A program made the translations under genes and the position numbers. Positions 1 through 5,817 of a DNA stretch of 5,817 nt are shown in pieces (within the stretch, counting starts at the first letter, position 1; the number at the start of each line of letters is the position of its first letter). Below the pieces are notes generated by a model. That model was given only the letters and a program-made list of their open reading frames with translations. It was not told the DNA's origin and ran no database searches. The stretch is from Gammaproteobacteria bacterium (GTDB lineage: Bacteria > Pseudomonadota > Gammaproteobacteria > UBA5335). The DNA lies in NCBI GenBank assembly GCA_011620145.1, contig WOZT01000162.1, positions 1 through 5,817 on the forward strand, written 5' to 3'.

Positions 1-323
1 GCGCCCGGCTTGCCGATCCGGTGATGGATGTGGAGCACCTGACCTTCACCTACGCTGATTTTCCCAAGCTTCAGGGCGATCTGCGCCAGGCCGGTTGGGG
101 CAACGCCCTGATTGCCCGGCGTCACGGCCTGACTGGCCGGCGCCGCTTCGAGGCCATGCAGCAGCATTACCGCGATCAGTTTCCAGGCGCGCCGCTGGGC
201 ATGACGCTGGAGCTGATCTATGGCCATGCCTGGGCGCCCGATCAGCCCCGATCCATTGTCCGGGACGGTGAGGTGCATGTGCCCTTGTCCAGTCTGCGGC
301 GCGGCAGCGGAAGCGGTTCGTGA
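1..323 (+). CDS. bioC: BioC, malonyl-[ACP] O-methyltransferase, C-terminal fragment
   Basis: This is the last 106 codons of a gene that enters from the left edge, read from base 3 and ending at TGA 321-323. BioC is a cytosolic SAM-dependent methyltransferase that methylates the free carboxyl of malonyl-ACP so that the fatty-acid machinery can build pimeloyl-ACP for biotin. The SAM-binding Rossmann part lies outside the window. What is visible is the typical BioC C-terminal region: a DPVMDVEHLTFTY segment, a helix ending in an ARRHGLTGRRRFEAM stretch, and a final YGHAWAP motif near the C-terminus. The tail RRGSGSGS is a short low-complexity extension. Identification rests on this C-terminal signature and on the directly coupled bioD, since the catalytic motifs cannot be seen. 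A class I methyltransferase of another kind is possible but unlikely next to bioD. Confidence 0.85.
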   Translation, partial: ARLADPVMDVEHLTFTYADFPKLQGDLRQAGWGNALIARRHGLTGRRRFEAMQQHYRDQFPGAPLGMTLELIYGHAWAPDQPRSIVRDGEVHVPLSSLRRGSGSGS

Positions 324-985
324 CGCCGGCTCGGGGATGGTTCATCACCGGCACCGATACCGGGGTTGGCAAGACCCATGTGGCTTGCGGCCTGTTGCGG
401 GTGCTGGCAGCGGAAGGCATACGTGCCGTGGGGTTCAAGCCGGTGGCGACTGGTTGCATGGGACCGGTTGGCGCATTGCGTAACGACGATGCGCTCGCTC
501 TCATGGCGGCGGGCGGGGTGGCGGCGGCCTATGAGACCATCAATCCCTATGCCTTCGCGCCGCCCATTGCGCCTCATCTCGCCGCCCAGGCCGCAGGCAT
601 CGCCATTCGCCCCGCGCCGATCCTGCGGGCTTTCGCCTCCCTGGCCGGGCAGGCCGAGGCCGTGGTGGTGGAGGGCGCCGGGGGCTGGCGCGTCCCGTTG
701 GGGGAGGACTGGGAAATGGGTGATCTGGCCCGCCAACTGCGCTTGCCGGTGATCCTGGTGGTGGGAATGCGGCTGGGTTGCCTGAATCATGCGCTGCTGT
801 CCGCGCAGGCCATTGGCGATCTGCTCTGTGGCTGGGTCGCGAATGAAGTGGATGCCGGCATGGATTCCATGGCGGGCAATCTGGCAAGTCTGCGGGAGCG
901 GTTGCCGGTGCCTTGCCTTGGCGTGGTGCCCTTTCGAGGCTGTGCCGAGGATCGTCTCGATCGCTCGTTTTTTAGGCTCGCCTAG
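320..985 (+). CDS. bioD: BioD, ATP-dependent dethiobiotin synthetase
   Basis: The predicted protein has 221 residues, about the usual BioD length. In the cytosol BioD closes the ureido ring of dethiobiotin from 7,8-diaminopelargonate, CO2 and ATP, the step before biotin synthase. The P-loop GTDTGVGKT is at residues 11-19. The substrate-binding GFKPVATG segment follows, with Lys40 matching the catalytic Lys37 of E. coli. LRNDDALAL carries Asp57, INPYAFAPPIAPH is at 74-86, and VEGAGGW at 117-123 carries Glu118, matching the Mg-binding Glu. LGCLNHALL is at 152-160, and GWVANEV at 171-177 contains the nucleotide-binding Asn. All key residues are present. The GTG start at 320 shares four bases (GTGA) with the bioC stop and has a GGAAG sequence six bases upstream, so translation is probably coupled to bioC. 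Earlier in-frame starts would lengthen the N-terminus well ahead of the P-loop and are not needed. Confidence 0.96.
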   Translation: MTPARGWFITGTDTGVGKTHVACGLLRVLAAEGIRAVGFKPVATGCMGPVGALRNDDALALMAAGGVAAAYETINPYAFAPPIAPHLAAQAAGIAIRPAPILRAFASLAGQAEAVVVEGAGGWRVPLGEDWEMGDLARQLRLPVILVVGMRLGCLNHALLSAQAIGDLLCGWVANEVDAGMDSMAGNLASLRERLPVPCLGVVPFRGCAEDRLDRSFFRLA

Positions 986-1002
986 CCTGAAGATGTGGGT
1001 TC

Positions 1003-1022
1003 CGCAAGCTGTTTGGCTTGCG
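1003..1022 (+). other. Hairpin after bioD, possible weak terminator or attenuator arm
   Basis: Bases 1003-1009 (CGCAAGC) are perfectly complementary to 1016-1022 (GCTTGCG), leaving a 6-nt TGTTTG loop. The stem begins 18 bases after the bioD stop. It is not followed directly by a T-run, so it is not a classical intrinsic terminator. A TTTTT run does occur at 1055-1059. The 5' part (1002-1007, CCGCAA) can alternatively pair with TTGCGG at 1047-1052, which ends just before that run. The role is unknown. The structure may help end biotin-operon transcription. Confidence 0.4.
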
Positions 1023-1046
1023 CCCCTGACCTTGATCAAGTACGAT
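1018..1046 (+). promoter_or_regulatory. Candidate sigma70-type promoter for the DUF2244-cox genes
   Basis: TTGCGC at 1018-1023 resembles a -35 box in its first three bases, and TACGAT at 1041-1046 matches four of six bases of the -10 consensus. The spacer is exactly 17 nt. A start near 1053 would leave an untranslated leader of about 80 nt before the ATG at 1136. This is the only gap of more than about 70 bases upstream of the cox genes in the window, so it is the natural place for an operon promoter. The match is moderate and a GC-rich genome can produce it by chance. Confidence 0.35.
1031..1040. promoter_or_regulatory. Perfect palindrome CTTGATCAAG, possible operator
   Basis: A 10-bp perfect inverted repeat lies in the spacer of the candidate promoter and directly abuts its -10 box, where a bound repressor would block RNA polymerase. 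It contains TTGATCAA, but it is not an FNR/ANR site, because those have four bases between the TTGAT and ATCAA arms. No regulator is identified. The same arms recur ahead of coxB. Confidence 0.3.
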
Positions 1047-1124
1047 TTGCGGGCTTTTTCGACGCCACTTTCCGCGCGGGACAACCGGTTTCGCGCCGGA
1101 GGCGATGTCCCCGGATCGATGGTT

Positions 1125-1130
1125 GGGAGG
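1125..1130 (+). promoter_or_regulatory. Ribosome binding site of the DUF2244 gene
   Basis: GGGAGG lies five bases before the ATG at 1136. It fixes that start over the longer open frame that runs back to 995, which has no comparable site. Confidence 0.75.
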
Positions 1131-1135
1131 TGTCC

Positions 1136-1615
1136 ATGGACTCCCCCGCAGAGCCTTTGACGGACCAGCCGTTTTGCTGCGTGGTCGCCCCGGATGGGTC
1201 GCTGACTGTGCGGGCGGCTTGGGGCTTTGGGCTGGTTGCCTGTCTGCCGATCGTGGTAGGCGCTTTTTGGGCGGGGATCATGGGTTTATGGCCCATCCTT
1301 CCTTTTTCTGGCCTTGAAAGTCTTGCGGTGCTGTGGACGCTGAGGCACTGCCTCCGCCGTAATGCCTACCGCGAGGTGATCCGCATCGAATCGGGGCGCA
1401 TCCAGGTTGAGTCAGGGCGCAAGGGCCCAGAACAGGTGACGATTTTCGAGCGTCCTTGGGCGCGTGTGCGTTTGGACAGTTCCGTTGAGCCGTCTCGGCT
1501 TTGGCTGGTCTGCCGTGATCGCCGTGTGGAACTCGGACGCGGCCTGATTGAGTCAGAGCGGCGGCGACTGGCCAATCGATTGAACGAAGTAATGGCGTCA
1601 GGGGCTGTCGGTTAA
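1136..1615 (+). CDS. DUF2244 family small integral membrane protein
   Basis: The predicted protein has 159 residues and resembles the DUF2244 family, whose biochemical function is not known. A short polar N-terminus is followed by two closely spaced hydrophobic segments at about 28-50 and 51-70, separated by the LWPILPFSGLE turn. After the basic RHCLRRNAYRE stretch comes a soluble, beta-rich cytoplasmic-type domain with IFERPWARVRL at about 103-113 and VELGRGLIESERRRLANRL at about 131-149, the pattern I associate with this family. The strong GGGAGG supports the ATG at 1136. The gene follows the bioD gap and ends 40 bases before coxB, so it probably shares the cox transcript. Members are often found beside cytochrome oxidase genes in proteobacteria (recalled, not checked here), and a role in oxidase assembly or stability is a guess. 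Family assignment is fairly sure and function is open. Confidence 0.8.
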   Translation: MDSPAEPLTDQPFCCVVAPDGSLTVRAAWGFGLVACLPIVVGAFWAGIMGLWPILPFSGLESLAVLWTLRHCLRRNAYREVIRIESGRIQVESGRKGPEQVTIFERPWARVRLDSSVEPSRLWLVCRDRRVELGRGLIESERRRLANRLNEVMASGAVG

Positions 1616-1623
1616 TGATTAAG

Positions 1624-1635
1624 CTTGACGTCAAG
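1624..1635. promoter_or_regulatory. Perfect 12-bp palindrome CTTGACGTCAAG upstream of coxB
   Basis: A perfect inverted repeat sits in the 40-base gap between the DUF2244 gene and coxB, 20 bases before the coxB ATG. Its arms CTTGA/TCAAG are the same as in the palindrome at 1031-1040, but here two bases (CG) separate them. It could be an operator, or in RNA a small stem near the coxB ribosome-binding region. TTGACG at 1625-1630 resembles a -35 box, but no -10 box lies at the right distance. Confidence 0.3.
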
Positions 1636-1640
1636 GCATG

Positions 1641-1654
1641 AGGAGTGGGAGAGG
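1641..1654 (+). promoter_or_regulatory. Purine-rich ribosome binding region that sets the coxB start
   Basis: AGGAG (1641-1645) and GGGAGAGG (1647-1654) lie just before ATG 1656 and after the in-frame ATG at 1638. This favours 1656 as the coxB start. Confidence 0.7.
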
Positions 1655-1655
1655 C

Positions 1656-2516
1656 ATGATTTGTATGCGGATGCGCGGCGTAATGGAATCGACCCTTGTG
1701 GCTGCGGCGATGACGGGGGCGGGGATCGGAAGCGCCCACGCCGGACTGCGATACAACATGCCCGAAGGGGTCTCCGAGATCAGCCGCAGCGTGTATTCAC
1801 TGCACATGGCGATGTTCTGGGTCTGCGTTGCAATCGGGGCGCTGGTGTTTGGCGCGATGATTTACTCCATTGTGCGTTTCCGCAAATCAGCCGGCGCCCA
1901 GCCGGCCAATTTTCATGAAAACACCGCCATCGAGTTGATCTGGACGGCCATCCCCTTTGCCATTCTGGTGATCATGACCATTCCCGCTGCGGGCCTGTTG
2001 ATCAAGATGGACGACACGAGCCAGTCGGACATGACCATCAAGATCACCGGTTATCAGTGGAAATGGCACTATGACTATCTGGATCAGGATGTGTCCTTTT
2101 TCAGTGCCCTGGCTCAGGACAGCAATGCAGCGCGCCAATTGGGCGCCCAGATTGACCTCAAGTCCGTGGATCATTATCTGCTCAATGTGGACCATCCGGT
2201 GGTGGTGCCCGTCGGGAAAAAAATCCGCTTCCTGATCACTTCAAACGATGTAATTCATTCTTGGTGGGTGTCCGATTTGGCGGTCAAGAAGGACGCCATT
2301 CCGGGGTTCATCAATGAGTTCTGGACCCGGATCGATGTTCCAGGAATTTACCGTGGCCAGTGCGCCGAGTTGTGCGGTCGCGATCACGGTTTCATGCCGA
2401 TTGTGGTGGAGGCAAAAACTCCTGAGGACTATGCGGCTTGGTTGGACGCGCAGCACGCTGCGAAAGCCCAGCAGACTGCGATGGTGAATGGGGCAGCCTT
2501 GGCGGCTGCTCGTTGA
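1656..2516 (+). CDS. coxB: Cytochrome c oxidase subunit II (CuA subunit)
   Basis: The predicted protein has 286 residues. Subunit II takes electrons from cytochrome c on the periplasmic side and passes them through its binuclear CuA centre to heme a of subunit I. A signal peptide is likely, with a hydrophobic stretch ending AHA at residue 29 and cleavage before GLRY. Two membrane helices lie at about 48-74 and 92-116, followed by the periplasmic cupredoxin domain. [12 protein letters not shown] at 132-143 is the conserved aromatic segment used for electron entry. The CuA ligands are all present: His201 in VIHSWW, and Cys236, Glu238, Cys240, His244 and Met247 in [12 protein letters not shown]. 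There is no C-terminal cytochrome c domain, so this is aa3 type rather than caa3. ATG 1656 is preferred for its purine-rich ribosome site. ATG 1638 would add six residues and lacks one. coxA follows after 23 bases. Confidence 0.97.
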   Translation: MICMRMRGVMESTLVAAAMTGAGIGSAHAGLRYNMPEGVSEISRSVYSLHMAMFWVCVAIGALVFGAMIYSIVRFRKSAGAQPANFHENTAIELIWTAIPFAILVIMTIPAAGLLIKMDDTSQSDMTIKITGYQWKWHYDYLDQDVSFFSALAQDSNAARQLGAQIDLKSVDHYLLNVDHPVVVPVGKKIRFLITSNDVIHSWWVSDLAVKKDAIPGFINEFWTRIDVPGIYRGQCAELCGRDHGFMPIVVEAKTPEDYAAWLDAQHAAKAQQTAMVNGAALAAAR

Positions 2517-2527
2517 TGAATATGGGT

Positions 2528-2532
2528 GGGAG
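2528..2532 (+). promoter_or_regulatory. Ribosome binding site of coxA
   Basis: GGGAG lies seven bases before ATG 2540. Two earlier in-frame ATGs, at 2516 (overlapping the coxB stop) and 2522, have no such site at proper distance. The site therefore supports 2540 as the main coxA start. Confidence 0.65.
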
Positions 2533-2539
2533 AACAGTC

Positions 2540-4120
2540 ATGAGTGAACAGGTGCTTGGACACGATGAACATGATCATGGCCCGGATCCGCAGTTCTTGC
2601 GGCGCTGGATCACCACCACAAATCACAAAGATTTGGGTGCCTTGTACCTGTGGTTCTCGCTGTTGATGTTCCTGGTTGGCGGCGCCATGGCTTTGGTGAT
2701 TCGCGCCGAGCTGTTTCAACCTGGCATGCAGCTGGTCCGGCCCGAATTCTTCAACCAGATGACCACGATGCATGCGCTGGTGATGATTTTTGGCGGTGTG
2801 ATGCCGGCCTTCGTGGGGCTGTCAAACTGGCTCTTGCCGGTGATGCTGGGCGCTCCAGACATGGCCTTGCCGCGACTCAATAACTGGGGATTCTGGATCC
2901 TGCCGTTTGCCTTTACCTTGTTGATTTCCACATTGTTTATGCCCGGCGGCGCGCCAGCGGGCGGCTGGACCATGTATCCGCCATTGGTGTTGCAGACAGG
3001 CTTGGCGTTTCCATTCCTGATTTTCTCTGTTCATTTGCTGGGTGTTTCTTCCATCATGGGAGGAATCAATGTCATTGCGACCATCCTGAATCTGCGTGCT
3101 CCCGGCATGACGCTCATGAAAATGCCACTGTTTGCCTGGTCCTGGCTGATCACGGCGTTCCTGATTATTGCGGTGATGCCCGTGTTGGCAGGCGCTGTCA
3201 CCATGTTATTGATGGACAAGTACTTCGGTACCAGCTTCTTCAATGCGGCGGGCGGTGGCGATCCGGTGCTGTTCCAGCATGTGTTCTGGTTCTTTGGCCA
3301 CCCTGAAGTCTATATTCTGATTCTTCCGGCCTTCGGGATTGTTTCACACATCATCCCGACTTTTTCCCGCAAGCCGTTGTTTGGTCATGCTTCCATGGTT
3401 TACGCCATGTCGGCGATCGCATTCCTCTCCTTCATTGTCTGGGCCCATCACATGTTCACGGTGGGACTGCCCTTGGCCGCCGAGCTGTTCTTCATGTTCG
3501 CGACCATGCTCATTGCCGTGCCGACGGGCGTGAAAGTATTCAACTGGACCGCGACCATGTGGCGCGGATCATTGAGTTTTGAGACGCCCATGCTGTTCGC
3601 ACTGGGTTTTGTCTTCATGTTCACAATCGGTGGCTTTTCCGGGCTGATGTTGGCCATGGCGCCGGCCGATTTCCAGTACCAGGACACCTACTTCGTGGTG
3701 GCCCATTTCCATTATGTGCTGGTCCCTGGGGCGGTCTATTCCATCATGGCAGCGGTCTATTTCTGGCTGCCCAAGTGGACCGGTCACATGTATGACGAGC
3801 GCCTGGGAAAATTGCATTTCTGGTTGTCCACTATTGGCGTCAACCTGACTTTCTTCCCCATGCACTTCTCGGGTCTGGCGGGTATGCCGCGGCGTATTCC
3901 GGACTACGCGCTGCAGTTCACGACGTTCAATCAAATTTCATCCGTCGGCGCGTTTATGTTCGGCTTTTCCCAACTGTTGTTTGTCTACATTGTGATCAAA
4001 TGTGTACGCGGAGGCGAGAAGGCAACGGCACAGGTATGGGAAGGAGCTGAAGGTTTGGAATGGACGCTTCCATCGCCTCCGCCTTATCACAGCTTCACGA
4101 TTCCCCCGCTGGTTACTTGA
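2540..4120 (+). CDS. coxA: Cytochrome c oxidase subunit I (heme a, heme a3-CuB)
   Basis: The predicted protein has 526 residues, normal for the family, and consists largely of membrane helices (twelve in this family). It is the catalytic subunit that reduces O2 to water and pumps protons across the inner membrane. After a His-rich N-terminus (HDEHDHG, residues 8-14) comes [12 protein letters not shown]. Heme a ligands are His78 ([12 protein letters not shown]) and His391. His389 (AHFHYVL) binds heme a3. CuB ligands are His254, His303 and His304 (WAHHMF). GHPEVY at 253-258 supplies Tyr258, expected to be cross-linked to His254, and Glu256, which together with Asp107 in [12 protein letters not shown] marks a full D-channel. 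Lys332 in PTGVKVFNW marks the K-channel. Arg451-Arg452 (MPRRIPDY) face the heme propionates. This is a type A1 heme-copper oxidase. The conserved WEGAEGLEW tail is encoded where the next ORF begins. The start at 2540 is chosen from its ribosome site. Confidence 0.98.
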   Translation: MSEQVLGHDEHDHGPDPQFLRRWITTTNHKDLGALYLWFSLLMFLVGGAMALVIRAELFQPGMQLVRPEFFNQMTTMHALVMIFGGVMPAFVGLSNWLLPVMLGAPDMALPRLNNWGFWILPFAFTLLISTLFMPGGAPAGGWTMYPPLVLQTGLAFPFLIFSVHLLGVSSIMGGINVIATILNLRAPGMTLMKMPLFAWSWLITAFLIIAVMPVLAGAVTMLLMDKYFGTSFFNAAGGGDPVLFQHVFWFFGHPEVYILILPAFGIVSHIIPTFSRKPLFGHASMVYAMSAIAFLSFIVWAHHMFTVGLPLAAELFFMFATMLIAVPTGVKVFNWTATMWRGSLSFETPMLFALGFVFMFTIGGFSGLMLAMAPADFQYQDTYFVVAHFHYVLVPGAVYSIMAAVYFWLPKWTGHMYDERLGKLHFWLSTIGVNLTFFPMHFSGLAGMPRRIPDYALQFTTFNQISSVGAFMFGFSQLLFVYIVIKCVRGGEKATAQVWEGAEGLEWTLPSPPPYHSFTIPPLVT

Positions 4121-4254
4121 TTTCCGGACATCAGCGAGTGTCGCAACGCCTGGACGATTCTCGGCGCACCGCCATCCACCGTACGGTGGTATGGTTGGTG
4201 CTGCTGGTGGCAGTGGTCTACGCCGCTTTTTTCGTTGCCATGAGTCTACGTTGA
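4060..4254 (+). CDS. Small single-pass membrane protein, possible oxidase assembly factor
   Basis: This is a 64-residue frame between coxA and ctaG. The first 61 bases overlap the end of coxA in another frame. Residues 1-40 are polar, with RRTAIHR just before a single hydrophobic helix at about 43-62, and the protein ends MSLR. Short proteins with a basic RRTA-type stretch and one helix occur at this position in other proteobacterial cox operons and are annotated as cytochrome oxidase small assembly proteins. The assignment rests on position and shape, not on a firm motif. AAGGAG at 4041-4046 (13 bases upstream) and AGG at 4051-4053 (six bases) could serve ATG 4060, but these bases also encode the conserved CoxA WEGAEG. 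Alternative starts are TTG 4117, which overlaps the coxA TGA, and GTG 4138. Either would still keep the basic stretch and helix. ctaG follows after eight bases. Confidence 0.6.
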   Translation: MDASIASALSQLHDSPAGYLISGHQRVSQRLDDSRRTAIHRTVVWLVLLVAVVYAAFFVAMSLR

Positions 4255-4262
4255 GCGGTGCC

Positions 4263-4841
4263 ATGAACAACCTCGCCGATCCCGGACCACGCAAATCCAA
4301 CCGGAGTGTGCTGTTTCAGGCGGTAGTGGTTTGCCTGGTGATGTTTGGCTTTGGCTTTGCAATGGTCCCGCTGTACCGGGCTTTTTGCAATCTCACGGGT
4401 ATCAATGGGCGCATGGCGGTAGTGGCTACCGAAACGTTGGCGCAATCGGATCTGACGCGTGTCATCACGGTTCAATTCGTCGCCAACCGGAATCAGTATC
4501 TGCCCTGGGAATTCAAGCCGGAAGTCTCCAGTGTGCAAGTACACCCGGGTGAAATACGGACGGTGACTTTTTTTGCGCACAATTTGCGCGATGTGCCCAT
4601 GGTTGGACGCGCAGTGCCCAGCATTGCACCTGGGGAGGCCGCGAAGTATCTGCGCAAACTGGAATGTTTCTGCTTCAACGAGCAGCATTTCGCAAGCGGA
4701 GAAGCGCGGAATATGCCGGTGCGATTTTATATCGATCCACGGATCCCTCCGGGCATTGATACATTGACCCTTTCCTATACCTTTTTTGACGCCAGTCCTC
4801 AGACGACGATGGTTGGCGATAAAACCGCAGCAGGATCATGA
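4263..4841 (+). CDS. ctaG: CtaG/Cox11, copper chaperone for the CuB site
   Basis: The predicted protein has 192 residues. CtaG (Cox11) is a membrane-anchored periplasmic protein that delivers copper to the CuB centre of subunit I. One N-terminal membrane helix spans about 17-37 and runs into MVPLYRAFCNLTGINGR, which holds the conserved Cys42. The beta-sandwich domain contains YLPWEFKPE at 79-87, NLRDVPMVGRAVPSIAPGEA at 107-126, the copper-binding motif ECFCF with Cys135 and Cys137, and MPVRFYIDP at 151-159. All three conserved cysteines are present. The ATG at 4263 lies eight bases after the preceding stop, with only a weak GAGCGG nearby. TTG 4251, which overlaps that stop as TTGA, would add four residues and suggests translational coupling. 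The place between coxA and coxC is the usual one. Confidence 0.96.
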   Translation: MNNLADPGPRKSNRSVLFQAVVVCLVMFGFGFAMVPLYRAFCNLTGINGRMAVVATETLAQSDLTRVITVQFVANRNQYLPWEFKPEVSSVQVHPGEIRTVTFFAHNLRDVPMVGRAVPSIAPGEAAKYLRKLECFCFNEQHFASGEARNMPVRFYIDPRIPPGIDTLTLSYTFFDASPQTTMVGDKTAAGS

Positions 4842-4909
4842 TCGCTTGCCGCTGCGACTGACTTGACTGCGATTACAAGATTACTCAGGCTTCAAGAGAG
4901 GACGTTCCC
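4842..4909 (+). other. Short gap before coxC
   Basis: This 68-base spacer holds the coxC ribosome site at its end. TTGACT at 4863-4868 resembles a -35 box, but no acceptable -10 follows at 16-18 nt. No terminator-like stem with a T-run is seen, so read-through from ctaG into coxC is the simplest reading. A palindrome GATCATGATC (4834-4843) overlaps the ctaG stop. Confidence 0.5.
4897..4902 (+). promoter_or_regulatory. Ribosome binding site of coxC
   Basis: AGAGGA lies seven bases before ATG 4910, a good spacing that supports this start. Confidence 0.7.
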
Positions 4910-5788
4910 ATGGCCCATGCTAGCCACGATCAAGAGATCTATTTCGTCCCCCAACCAAGTCATTGGCCAATCGTGGGTACGATTGGGCTGTTCCTCATGG
5001 CGGGTGGGAGTTCCATCGGATTGAATGGTATTTCGATGGGTTATTACGCCTCCCTGCTGGGCTTTGCGATCCTGGTGGTGATGTTGTTCGGCTGGTTCGG
5101 CAAGGTCATTGCCGAAAATCTGGCGGGTTCCTATAACGCCCAGGTTGATCGCACCTTCCGATGGGGCATGAGCTGGTTCATTTTCTCTGAGGTCATGTTT
5201 TTTGCGGCGTTTTTTGGCGCTTTGTTTTATGCCCGGAATATGACCATTCCATGGCTTGCAGGCGCCGGATCGAAATCAATCATGACGCATTTGCTTCTGT
5301 GGCCACATTTCGAGGCGGCTTGGCCAACCAATGGCCCGGCAGCGTTGGGAGGGCAGTTCGGAACGGTGAATGCCTGGGAGCTTCCGGCTATCAATACGGC
5401 AATTTTGCTGACCAGCAGTTGGACTGTGACCATGGCGCATCATGCCGTGCGCGCTGGCCATCAAGCCCGGACCAGCCTCTGGCTTGCGCTGACCATCCTT
5501 CTGGGTGCGAGCTTTTTGGTCCTGCAGGCGGATGAGTACCGTCACGCCTATGAGCATCTGAACCTTACTCTCGGCTCGGGCATCTATGGCTCGACGTTCT
5601 ATATGCTGACCGGCTTCCATGGTGCCCATGTGACCTTGGGAACCATCATGCTCACGGTGATGCTGTTCCGATCGCTCAAAGGTCATTTCCGCCCGGAGCG
5701 CCACTTCGCCTTTGAAGCGACCTCTTGGTATTGGCACTTTGTGGATGTGGTTTGGTTGGGGCTGTTTATCTTTGTCTACATCCTTTGA
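4910..5788 (+). CDS. coxC: Cytochrome c oxidase subunit III
   Basis: The predicted protein has 292 residues with several hydrophobic segments, consistent with the seven helices of the family. Subunit III carries no redox centre. It binds lipids, stabilises subunit I and helps sustain proton uptake into the D-channel. The N-terminus YFVPQPSHWPIVG is typical. FSEVMFFAAFF at 92-102 carries the conserved Glu94, HHAVRAGHQ lies at about 177-185, and DEYRHAYEHLNLTLGSGIYG at 208-227 includes Glu215. TGFHGAHVTLG at 234-244 and FEATSWYWHFVDVVW at 268-282 complete the signature. An insert of about 45 residues between helices III and IV (around 112-156, including a PHFEAAWPTNGP stretch) is common in bacterial forms. 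The start at 4910 has a well-placed AGAGGA. This is the last complete gene of the cox cluster in the window. Confidence 0.97.
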   Translation: MAHASHDQEIYFVPQPSHWPIVGTIGLFLMAGGSSIGLNGISMGYYASLLGFAILVVMLFGWFGKVIAENLAGSYNAQVDRTFRWGMSWFIFSEVMFFAAFFGALFYARNMTIPWLAGAGSKSIMTHLLLWPHFEAAWPTNGPAALGGQFGTVNAWELPAINTAILLTSSWTVTMAHHAVRAGHQARTSLWLALTILLGASFLVLQADEYRHAYEHLNLTLGSGIYGSTFYMLTGFHGAHVTLGTIMLTVMLFRSLKGHFRPERHFAFEATSWYWHFVDVVWLGLFIFVYIL

Positions 5789-5795
5789 AACTGTT

Positions 5796-5817
5796 GAGGG
5801 ACGAGGCCTCTTGATGA
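5796..5817 (+). promoter_or_regulatory. Ribosome-binding-like sequence and possible start of a further gene
   Basis: GAGGGACGAGG at 5796-5806 is followed seven bases later by ATG 5814, with a TTG at 5811 in the same frame. This looks like the start of another gene in the same direction, cut off by the window edge. Nothing of its product can be read. By analogy with other cox operons, an assembly gene such as a SURF1 homologue could follow. Confidence 0.35.

Noticed and set aside
973..988. Small stem TAGGCTCGCCTA / AGGCT-AGCCT at the bioD stop as an intrinsic terminator
   Set aside because: The stem is only four to five base pairs and no T-run follows on either strand in the right position.
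1031..1040. FNR/ANR box at TTGATCAA
   Set aside because: The consensus needs TTGAT and ATCAA separated by four bases. Here the arms touch and overlap, so the site does not fit.
242..1084. Long open frame (280 codons) on the minus strand opposite bioD
   Set aside because: It lies antisense to a well-supported bioD, its translation has no recognisable domain and is rich in Arg, His and Gln, as expected from the reverse of a GC-rich gene.
1407..1560. Near-identical 13-base direct repeat (TTGAGTCAGGGCG at 1407, TTGAGTCAGAGCG at 1548) in the DUF2244 gene
   Set aside because: Both copies are in the same reading frame and encode short (V/I)ES(G/E)R segments of the protein. Two short copies inside a coding region are best explained by chance and codon use.
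3569..3934. Minus-strand open frame inside coxA
   Set aside because: coxA is fully supported here by its motifs, and the antisense product shows no domain, signal or ribosome site.
4863..4891. Promoter for coxC from TTGACT
   Set aside because: The -35 match is good, but the bases 16-18 nt downstream do not resemble a -10 box, and coxC is well placed for read-through.

Overview
The window looks like an ordinary stretch of a proteobacterial chromosome, most likely gammaproteobacterial. That placement is inferred from three things: a GC-rich sequence, a BioC-BioD gene pair, and the gene order coxB-coxA-ctaG-coxC with a DUF2244 gene in front. Every substantial gene is on the + strand. The codon and motif patterns are intact, and no mobile element, CRISPR array, tRNA, rRNA or pseudogene is visible.

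Region 1 (1-985) is the end of a biotin-synthesis operon. It holds the C-terminal part of BioC (malonyl-ACP O-methyltransferase), cut by the window edge, and a complete bioD (dethiobiotin synthetase) whose GTG start overlaps the bioC stop codon by four bases.

Region 2 (986-1135) is the only sizeable gap. It contains a 7-bp hairpin, a plausible sigma70-type promoter (TTGCGC, 17 nt, TACGAT) with a perfect 10-bp palindrome lying against its -10 box, and a short T-run. It probably separates the biotin genes from the respiratory genes.

Region 3 (1136-5788) is an aa3-type cytochrome c oxidase operon. A small DUF2244 membrane protein comes first. Next are coxB (subunit II with an intact CuA site), coxA (subunit I with all heme, CuB, D-channel and K-channel residues), and a 64-residue single-pass membrane protein overlapping the end of coxA. 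Then come ctaG/cox11 (CuB-site copper chaperone) and coxC (subunit III). CoxA, CoxB and CoxC form the core of the terminal oxidase that takes electrons from cytochrome c to O2 and pumps protons. CtaG delivers copper to CoxA, and the small protein probably helps assembly. The last bases hold a ribosome-binding-like sequence and a possible start codon for a further gene.

I do not see a previously undescribed system. The most useful points for a second look are the small overlapping membrane ORF, two palindromes with the same CTTGA/TCAAG arms ahead of the DUF2244 gene and coxB, and possible alternative RNA stems in the bioD-DUF2244 gap.
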